Source: Candidatus Bathyarchaeia archaeon
GTDB taxonomy: Archaea > Thermoproteota > Bathyarchaeia > Bathyarchaeales > Bathyarchaeaceae
Assembly (NCBI GenBank): GCA_035283685.1
Contig: DATETJ010000012.1
Coordinates: 23,446-87,445, forward strand
Length of the DNA stretch: 64,000 nt
Reading direction: 5' to 3'
Positions 35,542 to 44,399 of this stretch are shown one piece after another (within the stretch, counting starts at the first letter, position 1; each line of letters begins with the position of its first letter). The notes below the pieces were generated by a model. The model was not told the DNA's origin. It did not search any database and saw only the letters and a list, made by a program, of their open reading frames with translations. The position numbers were made by a program, and so were the translations under genes.

Positions 35542-36711
35542 ATGAAGAGCCTAACGACCATTCTTTTTGCTTTCCTGCTGTTGTCGTCATTGTCGTTAAC
35601 TCAAAGAGTGATCGTGGCTGAAGGCGATGCTGAAGACAAGATCTATTCCGTAAAATCGCGCGTTACCTACATTAACCCATCTGATTCGGACACTATATGG
35701 AATTTCACCGAGGACGACAGGATGATTGGTTTGTTCATGAACAATTCTTGGCAGAACGTCGAGCTGAGAAATGCTACTCACACGGTGATATCTGTTCAAA
35801 CTGATGAAGATGGAAACAAAGTTGGCGTCTTGGAACTGCCAAGGTCGCGGTTACATCCGGGCGAAAATATGACTATCGCTGCTGAGTATCAGGTTGTGGC
35901 AAAGCCACGATTGATCGCCAACATTTCTGAGAGTGAATCGGGCACACTTGGTGGAATACCAGAACACATGGTGCAGTCGTACACAGGCGCTGAAGGACCA
36001 TGGTTAACAAATGATCCTGCGCTGATAAACCTGGCTTATGAGATTGCTGGAAACGAGACCAACGTTTTGACAATCGTGAAGGATACTATCGGCTGGATTA
36101 AACTGAACATTGATTACGGCACTCATGAAATCCCGTTATACGCCAATCAGACTTTAAACGTCGGTGTCGGAGACTGTGACGATCAAGCCGTTCTCCTCAT
36201 AACTCTGCTCCGCATTCTTGGGATTCCTTCCTACCTTCAGATCGGCGCTGTCTACGTGCCGCAAAATGTGGAATTGAATCAAAGTTTTTGGAACAATCGC
36301 GTGAAAATCGTTCAGAGAAAGATGGGTTGGCATGGATGGGCAGAGGTCTACGTTCCGCCTTGGGGTTGGCTGCCTGTCGATCTGACCTTTGTTCCTCAAG
36401 GATTTGATGATCCTTTAAACGCTGTCCGTTACGGCGCGGTTACTGAACAGAACACGGTTCAGTACATGAACATTTCGAAGGTTGACTATGTCGCTGACTC
36501 ACTCGAAGCGAAGAACTTCATCGTCGAAAACGGATTTCTGCTGTACTACGAAGAGGGGATGACGGAATTATCGCAGAACGGAAGACTCAGAGGGTTTAAC
36601 CCTACTGTGACAATTATTCTCATTGCTGCAGTAACCATAGTGGTTTCACTCGTCACTATACTCTTTATGCGTCGCCGAAGAAAACGACTAGAACAGCAAA
36701 AGCCTCTCTGA
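35542..36711 (+). CDS. Membrane-anchored transglutaminase-like protein
   Basis: 389 residues. N-terminal signal peptide, beta-rich exterior (about 30-160), then a transglutaminase/protease core: Cys212 in GVGDCDDQA, His in MGWHGWAEVYVPP and Asp in WLPVDLTF form the Cys-His-Asp triad. The C-terminal membrane helix (about 352-378) is followed by RRRRKR. Probably an exported thiol peptidase or cross-linker facing outside. Substrate unknown. Confidence 0.88.
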   Translation: MKSLTTILFAFLLLSSLSLTQRVIVAEGDAEDKIYSVKSRVTYINPSDSDTIWNFTEDDRMIGLFMNNSWQNVELRNATHTVISVQTDEDGNKVGVLELPRSRLHPGENMTIAAEYQVVAKPRLIANISESESGTLGGIPEHMVQSYTGAEGPWLTNDPALINLAYEIAGNETNVLTIVKDTIGWIKLNIDYGTHEIPLYANQTLNVGVGDCDDQAVLLITLLRILGIPSYLQIGAVYVPQNVELNQSFWNNRVKIVQRKMGWHGWAEVYVPPWGWLPVDLTFVPQGFDDPLNAVRYGAVTEQNTVQYMNISKVDYVADSLEAKNFIVENGFLLYYEEGMTELSQNGRLRGFNPTVTIILIAAVTIVVSLVTILFMRRRRKRLEQQKPL

Positions 36712-36742
36712 AAGCAATGTAGTGAAAGCGAGTTTCTGCTGC

Positions 36743-37477
36743 CTATTCTCTTCTTTTTCTTCCTCGTCCAGCCCTACGTGCAGCGATCAATCCAACTTTT
36801 TGACCTGGCGGCGCATGCCTGCTGACCGTTGTGACTTTGCGTGCGCCTCTGTGGCTACTGCCGTATGGGTGAACCGCCGCTATCATGGCTACGCCTCTTG
36901 GACGCTGATATTTGTGTCCTTTGGCGTGCATCAAATGATAACGTGGGCCTGCTTTAAGGAACGGTTTATCAACTCTTCCTGACCCGGAAACTAAGCCAAC
37001 CATGGCTCGGGACAAGTTGTTCAAGTATGTGGTTTTTCCGCTGGGAAACTTGATCATGGTGCCCAAAGGTGTATGTGCCACCACTGTGGCGTAGGCTCCG
37101 CTTGAGCGGCAGACTTTTCCTCCGTCCCCGGGTTGAAGTTCAATGCTGCATACCATGGTGCCTGGAGGTATGTCGCCTAATGTGAGGATGTTACCGACAT
37201 CAACCGATGCTTTGCTGCCCATTTGTATGGTTTGACCTTGAAAGACGCCTTCAGGTACAACTGTGTAGAAGTCTTTGTCGTTTTCAAGTTCTATGAGCGC
37301 TAGTGGGCTGCCTCTTCCGGGTTCATGGACTATTTGTTGGATTCGGCCTTGAACCAAGTTTTCAATCTCTGCTTTTGACAACGGTGGATACTGAGCGGGG
37401 GCTACTCTCTTGTGTGTGGCAGCTCTGAATGTAGATCCGCCTCGTCCGCGGCGTTGGACACGAATGCGTTTGCCCAT
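36743..37477 (-). CDS. rpl2: Ribosomal protein uL2
   Basis: 244 residues. The peptidyl-transferase-proximal signature HPYGSSHRGARKVTTVSR and N-terminal MGKRIRVQRRGRGGSTFRA identify L2. In most archaea it lies in the S10 operon; here it stands alone. Start ATG 37477. Confidence 0.97.
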   Translation of the reverse strand: MGKRIRVQRRGRGGSTFRAATHKRVAPAQYPPLSKAEIENLVQGRIQQIVHEPGRGSPLALIELENDKDFYTVVPEGVFQGQTIQMGSKASVDVGNILTLGDIPPGTMVCSIELQPGDGGKVCRSSGAYATVVAHTPLGTMIKFPSGKTTYLNNLSRAMVGLVSGSGRVDKPFLKAGPRYHLMHAKGHKYQRPRGVAMIAAVHPYGSSHRGARKVTTVSRHAPPGQKVGLIAARRAGRGRKRRE

Positions 37478-37511
37478 GGATGATCTCGCCTTCGATTAAC
37501 CTATGCAAGCC

Positions 37512-37521
37512 ACTATATAAG
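37512..37521 (-). promoter_or_regulatory. TATA box of rpl2
   Basis: Minus-strand CTTATATAGTG lies 35-45 nt upstream of the rpl2 ATG, predicting a leader of only 10-15 nt. Confidence 0.5.
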
Positions 37522-37647
37522 ATTACTATTTTCCGGGCAAGTGGGAAAACTGTGTGGAAGAAGAAGGAACTGACCCTTAAGGGCTGTTTCTGTAATGTCG
37601 ACCAATGGGCGGGCTCACCTTTTCTGGTAAGCTGGTGGGAGAGAATG

Positions 37648-37681
37648 CTTAAATACTTTACTACTACTGTCTGGTAGTAGT
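37648..37681 (+). promoter_or_regulatory. Promoter with perfect inverted-repeat operator, arsM-like gene
   Basis: TATA-like CTTAAATAC (37648-37656) is followed at once by ACTACTAC (37660-37667), TGTCTG, GTAGTAGT (37674-37681). The arms are perfect 8-bp complements and cover the expected transcription start. A repressor bound there would block initiation. An ArsR-type metalloregulator is a plausible partner, but none is encoded nearby. Confidence 0.65.
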
Positions 37682-37700
37682 CTATTTGGGGGGATAAATC

Positions 37701-38543
37701 ATGAATGAAGACGAAGATGAAAGCTGTTGCGAAACCAGTTCACAGGAAAGCTGTTGCGAGCCCACATGCGGGGAGCCAAGTTCTAGTACAAGCATGGAGG
37801 AAACCGTGAAAGAGTCGTATGGAAAGAGGTGGGCAAGCCTCAAAGCAACGAAGTCCTCTCAACCCAAGAGCCTGGCAAGCTTACACTCAGCACATGAAGT
37901 ACTTCTTGAAGAACTGAAACCTCGCGAAGGAATGCAAGTGCTTGACATCGGGTCTGGAAGTGGCGAAACCGTGCTGGCAATTGCCGAGAAAGTTGGCACG
38001 ACAGGAAAGGCCGTGGGCATAGACTTTTCAGAGGAAGGCATAGAACTAGCACAAGAAAAAGCCAAGAAGAGAGGATTAGAAAACGTCACAGAGTTTCGCC
38101 TAGGGAACGCTGTGAAGTTGCCGTTCCCCGACAACTCGTTTGACGCCATCATCAGTGAATGCGTTGTCTGCCTGATTCAAGACAAACAGAAGACATTGAA
38201 TGAGAAAGTGCGCGTTTTGAAGCCCGGTGGACGCGTTATCATGCACGATGTTGTAACGTGGGCGCCCATGCCCCAAGCCATGCGAGAAGACAAAGGATTA
38301 TACTGCGAATGTGTCGGCGGAGCCGTCAGCATAAGCGAATATGTGGAAATGATGAAAAAGGCTGGACTAGCCAACATCAAGACTGTAGACTTCACTAAAG
38401 ATGCCAAGAAAATGATGAACCCCAGCACAATCACCCAAGAACTAAGACAGAGAAAGGACAAATCAGCCTGTGAAATAGTCGACTTTGTCAACAAGGGCGG
38501 CATAGGTTACGCACTATTGATCGGCACAAAGAAAAAGACATAG
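37701..38543 (+). CDS. ArsM-like SAM-dependent methyltransferase with Cys-rich head
   Basis: 280 residues. The N-terminal tail carries CC pairs (ESCCETSSQESCCEPTCG) that could bind metalloid. Class I SAM motif VLDIGSGSGETVLAIAEK follows, then SECVVCLIQDK and YCECVGGAVS, at positions where arsenite methyltransferases have catalytic Cys. GGGGGG SD before ATG 37701. Arsenite methylation is the best guess; a UbiE-like methyltransferase is the alternative. Confidence 0.78.
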   Translation: MNEDEDESCCETSSQESCCEPTCGEPSSSTSMEETVKESYGKRWASLKATKSSQPKSLASLHSAHEVLLEELKPREGMQVLDIGSGSGETVLAIAEKVGTTGKAVGIDFSEEGIELAQEKAKKRGLENVTEFRLGNAVKLPFPDNSFDAIISECVVCLIQDKQKTLNEKVRVLKPGGRVIMHDVVTWAPMPQAMREDKGLYCECVGGAVSISEYVEMMKKAGLANIKTVDFTKDAKKMMNPSTITQELRQRKDKSACEIVDFVNKGGIGYALLIGTKKKT

Positions 38544-38639
38544 TCAGATCGAGTTAAATGGTCTTTAGAGGTTTCAGACAGTCGCCCCTGATTTTTCCCT
38601 TTCAAATCCCAAACGCTTCTGCAAAACGTCTGCGCCTCA

Positions 38640-38812
38640 ACTTGCGAAGGCTGCATCAAAGCAAACTGGTTTCCTTCGGGATCAACGGCTGTTGCGACAC
38701 AACCCATGTTTGGAAACTCCTGCTTTGGCGAAATGATCTTCCTCCAGAAGCTGTGATTTTCTTGATACATTGATTGTTGCTGCACAGTCGCATCAGCAGC
38801 GTTTAATGTTTC
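38640..38812 (-). pseudogene. Glyoxalase/VOC-domain C-terminal remnant
   Basis: Minus-strand pieces in different frames line up with a VOC protein: NAADATVQ, then IKKITASGG in another frame, then KIISPKQEFPNMGCVATAVD with PEGNQFALMQP. The N-terminal half is gone and at least two frame changes are needed. The frame runs on to 38507 with unrelated residues. A decayed gene between arsM-like and ABC genes. Confidence 0.65.
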
Positions 38813-38869
38813 TCATAATCCTTAAATCAGACGCAACTGAATTTTCTTCAATCTTCATGGTGAAACGGA

Positions 38870-39805
38870 ATGAGCAAGGCTGTCGTGCAAGTTGATTCTC
38901 TTGTCAAGCAGTATGAAAAATTGAGGGCTGTCGACGGCATTTCTTTCGAAGTGTACGAGGGGGAGGTCTTTGCATTTCTGGGTCCTAACGGAGCCGGGAA
39001 AACGACCACTGTTGAGATTCTTGAATGTATAAAACCCCTTACAAACGGAACTGCTAAAGTTTTCGGATATGACGTGACTAAGAGGGACGATGTTAAAGAG
39101 ATCAAGAGAAGAATAGGAGTCTTACCACAGGAGTTCAGCGCTTTAGATAAGCTCACTGTCAAAGAAAACATAGAACTCATTGGGGATATGTATGAGAAGC
39201 ATCTTGATGTCGCCGAGGTTATCAAGCTCCTTGACTTGGAAGACAAGACTAGGGAGAGATTTGAGAATCTCTCGGGCGGTTTGAAGCAAAGGGTCGGCGT
39301 TGCAGCCGCCTTGGTTAGCGATCCACAACTTGTGTTCTTGGATGAGCCTACAACGGGTCTTGACCCCAAAGCACGGAGGGAAGTTTGGACTGTGATTGAG
39401 AATCTCAGGAAGCTGAACAAAACTGTGTTCTTAACGACTCATTATATGGAGGAAGCGCAGGTGCTGGCTGACAGAGTAGCCATCATAAACAAGGGGAAAA
39501 TAGTCGCGATTGGTTCTCCTCAAGAGTTGGTATCGCAGTACGGTGGGTCGAAAGTCCTTGTTATACGGAAAGGAGACGAGCAGTTAGCAGGTGTGTTGCA
39601 GAAAAAATACGGTCAGACCACTTTGAACCATGGTGGAGATGTCCTAGTTAAGATAGATGACGTGAACGAATTGTGGCAGGTTATGGCTACATTGACTGAG
39701 ATGAAAATTGGCAGAGATATCGAAATTCAGACGCCAACCATTGAAGATGTGTTTCTCAAGGTAGTTGGTGGACGAATAACAGAAGAAGGTGAACTGAAAG
39801 GATGA
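38870..39805 (+). CDS. ABC transporter ATP-binding protein
   Basis: 311 residues. Walker A GPNGAGKTT (38-46), signature LSGGLKQR (134-141), Walker B LVFLDEP (154-160) with D-loop. The C-terminal extension (about 220-311) is typical of the DrrA/CcmA class. Its stop overlaps the permease start by 4 nt. Drives export by the adjacent ABC-2 permease; the substrate may be a drug, lipid or antibiotic. Confidence 0.93.
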   Translation: MSKAVVQVDSLVKQYEKLRAVDGISFEVYEGEVFAFLGPNGAGKTTTVEILECIKPLTNGTAKVFGYDVTKRDDVKEIKRRIGVLPQEFSALDKLTVKENIELIGDMYEKHLDVAEVIKLLDLEDKTRERFENLSGGLKQRVGVAAALVSDPQLVFLDEPTTGLDPKARREVWTVIENLRKLNKTVFLTTHYMEEAQVLADRVAIINKGKIVAIGSPQELVSQYGGSKVLVIRKGDEQLAGVLQKKYGQTTLNHGGDVLVKIDDVNELWQVMATLTEMKIGRDIEIQTPTIEDVFLKVVGGRITEEGELKG

Positions 39806-41067
39806 GGACCCTAACTATTTTCAAAGCTGTTACTAGGAATTGGATGAGAAGCCGATCAGGACTATTCTTCAGCATACTATTCCCAGTGCTACTGCTGCTA
39901 GTATTCGGGGCAGTCTTTTCAGGCATCGGCGGGTCTTCAAGATCCACGCTTTTCGTCCAAAATCTTGACATAAGCGCATCTACCGGAGAACCTAGCAGTT
40001 TCTCGGAAGACTTTATTGATGCCTTGAACAGCACCGAGACTTTCAACATAAGAGAAGTGCCCACTGATGCAAATGCTTCAACTTATACGCGGAATGCGCT
40101 TGGACCTTTAGGCGGGAATATCCGTATCCTCGTAATCTCAGAAGGATTTCAAGAAGACTTGTTGAATGGTACATTCAAAGTCAGAGTTGGAATAACTTAC
40201 GGCACACTCAACATCTCATATCAGTACCTAGCACCAAACATGAGCGACACTCAGAAGATAGCTTTCCAGCAGGGATTAGTCCAGCTGCAACAATTCAACC
40301 AGAGTTTGCCGGACACGAAAACGTCTCTAACCGTCATGGTTGACTCTTCCGATCAATCAGCGGCAGTGATAAAGAACATTATAGTCAGTGTAGCCAACGC
40401 TTTCAATTACGAGCTGATAGGCGCGGAAAACGTGATTCAATTCGAGGAAGCGTCTGTGACAGCTACACGATTCTCAAATGTGGACTACTACGTTCCAGGC
40501 ATCACGGCAGCTTTCATAATGACCAACGGCATAATTGCCTTGACATCGAATACGACAGAGTTCAAGAGAAGAGGAATCATAAAGCGACTGTCGATAACGC
40601 CGCTCACCAAAATGGATTGGATAATGGGAAACGTTCTAAGCCAAACTCTTCTAAACCTTATGCTAACAGTTGTCATGATTGCGGTCGGATGGTTAATCTT
40701 CAACGTTCGAGTCATACCTGACGCGCTTTCGATACTCCTTATTTTCCTTGGGTCAATAATGTTCGCGGGCATTGGCATGACGCTGTCAGGTCTAGTGAAA
40801 GACGTAGAAGCCGCCTCAGCCATAGGCAACGCCATAGCATTCCCCATGATGTTCTTATCCGGAACTTACTTCCCACTCGAGATAATGCCAAGCTACATCC
40901 AGACCATCTCAAAGGCACTTCCATTAACCTACTTCTCTGAAGGCCTCAGATACGCCATGATCTACAAATACGTGGAAGGAGTGTACACAAACATGGCTAT
41001 AGTTGCCATTCTCGCGGTTGTCTTCATAGCTGTAGGTTCACTTGTAACTCGATGGAAAGAGAAATAA
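39802..41067 (+). CDS. ABC-2 type permease
   Basis: 421 residues. One N-terminal helix (about 17-38), a large outside loop rich in Asn/Ser/Thr (about 40-225), then five helices (about 230-415). This is the DrrB/YhhJ layout. Translationally coupled to the ATPase gene. Confidence 0.9.
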   Translation: MRTLTIFKAVTRNWMRSRSGLFFSILFPVLLLLVFGAVFSGIGGSSRSTLFVQNLDISASTGEPSSFSEDFIDALNSTETFNIREVPTDANASTYTRNALGPLGGNIRILVISEGFQEDLLNGTFKVRVGITYGTLNISYQYLAPNMSDTQKIAFQQGLVQLQQFNQSLPDTKTSLTVMVDSSDQSAAVIKNIIVSVANAFNYELIGAENVIQFEEASVTATRFSNVDYYVPGITAAFIMTNGIIALTSNTTEFKRRGIIKRLSITPLTKMDWIMGNVLSQTLLNLMLTVVMIAVGWLIFNVRVIPDALSILLIFLGSIMFAGIGMTLSGLVKDVEAASAIGNAIAFPMMFLSGTYFPLEIMPSYIQTISKALPLTYFSEGLRYAMIYKYVEGVYTNMAIVAILAVVFIAVGSLVTRWKEK

Positions 41068-41113
41068 CTAGACTTGTCGTCTGGCATGTAAGCCAATCAA
41101 GTCATTTTCAAAC

Positions 41114-41202
41114 CAACATCCAGAACGACTTCCAGCAACATTGCAACTTCACGCTTGACAACATGAAACTACACGCTAAACAACATAGAAAAGTGCACCA
41201 AA
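41114..41202 (-). repeat. Tandem 22-nt CAACAT repeat, 41-kb copy
   Basis: Four head-to-tail units on the plus strand, each beginning CAACAT, with period 22, 23, 22 and 22 nt and drifting ends (CAACATGAAACTACACGCTA and similar). CAGCGAAAACAG follows, as at 33.1 kb. The stretch 41068-41454 has no gene. Confidence 0.75.
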
Positions 41203-41282
41203 CCAGCGAAAACAGGGCAGCAAACACAACCAGAACCAAAAACAAAGCCTAAAACACAAACAGAAAAGCAAGGCTTCTACCG

Positions 41283-41315
41283 CAAAAAAATTTTTCAGCA
41301 CTCATACTAACCCTC
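41283..41315 (-). repeat. Dispersed repeat R1 core, 41-kb copy
   Basis: Identical over 33 nt to 33206-33238 and in the same orientation. Between tandem units and core both copies have an A/C-rich stretch with CAGAAAAGC. The minus-strand ATG (41305) opens an 18-codon frame starting MSAEKFF. Confidence 0.85.
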
Positions 41316-41454
41316 CTCTGCCCACCTCTTTACATTTGTAAACGTATCTCGATTGGGAATACGTCTCGAAGAAAAATATAGAAGTTATTTCAATAACGCC
41401 TAATACACCGTGTGTCAAAGGATATAGTCAGAGAGAAAGGAGACCACACCCCAC

Positions 41455-41760
41455 ATGGAAAACGAAACAGACGAAACCCGACGCATAGCCTACAAAGACG
41501 GCTACAACGAAGGCTACAAACGAGGATACGAAAAAGGATATGAAGAAGGCGTAGAAAAAAGCAAACGCAAACACGCATGCACACAAGTGCAGTTTTTAAG
41601 AATCGCATGCGAATGTGGCACAGCCAACTTCCACCCAGTCTTTGAGAACAAGCTGGTCATAAACGAAGACGAAGAACGCCGATGTTACGGCTGCGGAAAA
41701 ATCATATCAAGAGACGACATATTAAACTACTACAGCCGACTACAATCCAACAGAACCTAG
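41455..41760 (+). CDS. YxxGY-repeat zinc-ribbon protein, 101 residues
   Basis: Residues about 12-36 repeat YKDGYNEGYKRGYEKGYEEG, a four-residue period in which Tyr and Gly alternate on a helix. A CECG and CYGC pair about 35 residues apart follow, suggesting a zinc ribbon. AGGAG precedes the ATG. Not recognised as a family. Could be an oligomerising nucleic-acid-binding protein. Confidence 0.65.
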   Translation: MENETDETRRIAYKDGYNEGYKRGYEKGYEEGVEKSKRKHACTQVQFLRIACECGTANFHPVFENKLVINEDEERRCYGCGKIISRDDILNYYSRLQSNRT

Positions 41761-41928
41761 ATCCCCACGAAATCGTCAGCCTAAGCTTTTGACATCATTC
41801 AGCACTAATACATAGCTATGCGGCTAGTTTTCGCATCACCAGCTTCGCCTAAACAGTCATGGGACAAAAGAAGTTTAATATACCACAATATTCATTCATA
41901 GACGCCACAAGAACGGAGAAAACCAGCA

Positions 41929-42321
41929 TTGTCAGTTTGGCACGGAGACTTGCACAAGAAGAAACCTTCAGGCGGAAGAAAAAAGGCATACAGAACGAAA
42001 CGTCGCTACGAGAAGGGCGCGTTTCCAACTGAAACCACGTTAGGCGAACCCAAGCAAAAAACAGTTCGCAGACACGGAGGCAACACCAAAATAAGGTTGC
42101 CAAGCGCCAATCAAGTCAACGTCTCAGATCCATCATCGGGAAAGACACAGAAAGTGGAGATTCAACGCGTCATACGCAACCCTGCCAACGTTGACTACAA
42201 CCGCAGAGGCGTCATCACCAAAGGCACAATCATCGAGACCCAACTTGGACCAGCACGCGTCACTTCAAGACCAGGACAAGACGGATCAGTGAACGCTATT
42301 CTGGTGCCCAAGGAAGAATGA
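41929..42321 (+). CDS. rps8e: Ribosomal protein eS8
   Basis: 130 residues. MSVWHGDLHKKKPSGGRKKA at the N-terminus and the central RHGGNTKIRL identify eS8. Start is TTG 41929, with GGAG upstream and TATA-like GTTTAATATA near 41872-41881. No ATG is available at the conserved N-terminus. Confidence 0.95.
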   Translation: MSVWHGDLHKKKPSGGRKKAYRTKRRYEKGAFPTETTLGEPKQKTVRRHGGNTKIRLPSANQVNVSDPSSGKTQKVEIQRVIRNPANVDYNRRGVITKGTIIETQLGPARVTSRPGQDGSVNAILVPKEE

Positions 42322-42335
42322 AGTCGGAATAATCA

Positions 42336-43045
42336 TCAGCTAGTTTCTCGGATCTTGCGAAAGCGAAGTCTTTTTTGAACAGCGTCGCCAGTGAGTTCGC
42401 GAAGTGCATCTGAAGCAATCCATTTCGCAGCTTTTGAGTCGATCTTGTGTATGTCGCGGGCAGTTTCGATTGCAGCTTTATTCAGGTTGCTGTTGCGTTT
42501 GCCTATTTGTCTAAGAGTCCAGTTGATTGCCTTCTTAACGTAGTTTCTCTCGTCAGCAGATTCCCGCCTTATTACAGGTAGAAACTTCAGGAATGCTTCG
42601 TCCCTAGCTTTCTTGTCATGAACTAATAATGTGGCCATTATGACGAAGCCTGCCCTCTTGACGTATTCCTCTGGCCTGCTGCTCCATTCAACTGCTTTTC
42701 GATAGGCAAACTTGGTCTTGCTGAAAAGAGTGCCGCAGCATCCGTCGCAGATGCCCCGCGAGTAAGTCTCTGACCCATTGCTCCAACTGCTTTTTACTGA
42801 CCATTTCTGGATCATCGGTCATGCAAGCGATGATTCTGGCTTCATGAATACCTGACGCCCACAATGTCTGAGCGAGAACATGGGTCTTTGCCGGTTTCCT
42901 TTGCGATTCGTCTTAGATTAGGCGCGGATACGCCAATGGCTTTGGGAGTCTTAATGCCGACCTGTTTCATACCCTCTATTATTCTCTTGTCAGACAGTGA
43001 CTCCAATTTCCTGACGACTTCAGAGAACCGCGCATCCTGCTTCAT
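42336..43045 (-). pseudogene. DNA alkylation repair protein (AlkD-like), two frameshifts
   Basis: Three frames together give a full-length AlkD/HEAT-repeat protein of about 235 residues. Frame 1 ends after PNLRRIAKETGKD. The middle frame reads HVLAQTLWASGIHEARIIAC and LEQWVRDL. The third resumes at RGICDGCCGTLFSKTKFAYR and continues to the end. The frame breaks are near 42890 and 42765. This would be a base-excision enzyme for alkylated DNA. The breaks may be mutation or sequence error, since the amino-acid pattern is otherwise intact. Confidence 0.82.
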
Positions 43046-43134
43046 TTTCGGAGTTTCTCCGTATGCTACTAATTATGGCTGTTGCTTCTCTTTTTTTCAT
43101 TCTTTTTTAGAAAGGTTTAAATAATGCGCTCCGT

Positions 43135-43440
43135 TTGGGAATTCTGGCACGTTTTACTAGGAGAGGGGATAGCTCCGGCTTGCAGAGAATCGGCTATGTG
43201 CGTCATATAAGCTCTAATGGCAACATGATTCTCAAGACCGATAATGCCCCTCGAATCGGCGATCAAGCCATGGACGAAAACCTCAAGGCTGTCGGCATGA
43301 TTTTTGACGTTTTTGGTCCTGTGGCGAATCCTTATGTTGGGGTGCGACCCAGCGTTGATGAGCCCAGCGGTTACGTTCAACGTGTCTTGTATGCTGCTCC
43401 CTCTAAGCAAAGGATGGAAAAGAGGAGAAGGAGAAGATGA
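43135..43440 (+). CDS. gar1: H/ACA RNP protein Gar1
   Basis: 101 residues. Beta-barrel with [14 protein letters not shown] and [17 protein letters not shown], and a basic C-terminus. Works with Cbf5, Nop10 and L7Ae in pseudouridylation. TTG 43135 is the only plausible start. TATA GTTTAAATAAT (43115-43125) is so close that the transcript is probably leaderless. Overlaps tfb by 4 nt. Confidence 0.92.
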   Translation: MGILARFTRRGDSSGLQRIGYVRHISSNGNMILKTDNAPRIGDQAMDENLKAVGMIFDVFGPVANPYVGVRPSVDEPSGYVQRVLYAAPSKQRMEKRRRRR

Positions 43441-44381
43441 GTTTAGACGCTGAAGGCATACCAACTACAGCTCAGAGAGTTCAGCAGTGTCCAGAATGCG
43501 GGAGCCAGAGGCTCATGCGGGACCCGGATGCGGCTGAGATAGTGTGTATGAACTGTGGATACGTTGTCGCTTCTAAGCTGGCTGATCGCGGACCTGAATG
43601 GCGGGCTTTTGATGATGAGCAGAGGGCTAAGAGGGCTCGGGCTGGTGCACCGTTAACTTATACTATTCATGATAAAGGCTTGTCAACCATGATTGATTGG
43701 CATGACCGGGACATTTATGGGAAACGTTTGTCGCCTGGTCAGAAGGCTCAGATTTATCGGCTGCGGAAGTGGCAGCGGCGGATTAGAGTTTCCGACGCTA
43801 CTGAGCGGAATTTGGCTTTTGCGTTGTCTGAGATCACGAAGATTGCGAATAGTTTGAATTTGCCCAAGAATATTTTGGAGACGGCGTCGGTTGTTTATCG
43901 GAAAGCGGTTAAGGAGCATTTGATTCGTGGCAGGTCTATTCAGGGTGTGACGTCGGCTGCGATTTATGTGGCTTGTCGTCAGTGTGGATTGGCGCGTACG
44001 CTTGAGGAGATTGCGCAGGCTTCGAGCATTAACAAGAAGGAGGTGGGGCGTAGTTATCGTTTTCTTATCAAGGAGTTGGACTATTTTATTCCGCCGTTGA
44101 AGCCTAGTCAGTATATTACTAAGTTTTCGAATCAGTTGACTATGCAGGGTAAGGTTGAGGAGATAGCTCAGAAGATTCTGTTGACGGCTCGTGACTTGAA
44201 GTTGACGTCGGGTAGGGGACCCACGGGCATCGCTGCGGCGGCGAGTTACATTGCTTCGGTTTTGACTGGTGAACGGAAGACGCAGAGGGAGATTGCTGAG
44301 ATTGCTCAGGTGACTGAGGTTACGATTAGGAATCGGTATAAAGAGCTTGTTGAGAGGCTACTGTTTGAAATAACCCTGTAG
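43437..44381 (+). CDS. tfb: Transcription initiation factor TFB
   Basis: 314 residues. N-terminal zinc ribbon CPEC...CMNC (C18, C21, C37, C40), B-finger region around [10 protein letters not shown], and two cyclin-like repeats (about 105-200 and 205-300) with the DNA-recognition helix [19 protein letters not shown]. Bridges TBP-promoter and RNA polymerase. The gar1-tfb order is widespread in archaea. The coding strand is markedly T/G-rich. Confidence 0.96.
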   Translation: MSLDAEGIPTTAQRVQQCPECGSQRLMRDPDAAEIVCMNCGYVVASKLADRGPEWRAFDDEQRAKRARAGAPLTYTIHDKGLSTMIDWHDRDIYGKRLSPGQKAQIYRLRKWQRRIRVSDATERNLAFALSEITKIANSLNLPKNILETASVVYRKAVKEHLIRGRSIQGVTSAAIYVACRQCGLARTLEEIAQASSINKKEVGRSYRFLIKELDYFIPPLKPSQYITKFSNQLTMQGKVEEIAQKILLTARDLKLTSGRGPTGIAAAASYIASVLTGERKTQREIAEIAQVTEVTIRNRYKELVERLLFEITL

Positions 44382-44399
44382 TCGCCTTTTTTGTGTGGT

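Noticed and set aside
33206..41315. Composite transposon bounded by R1 copies
   Set aside because: The interval contains core genes such as rpl2 and no transposase; no target duplication was seen.
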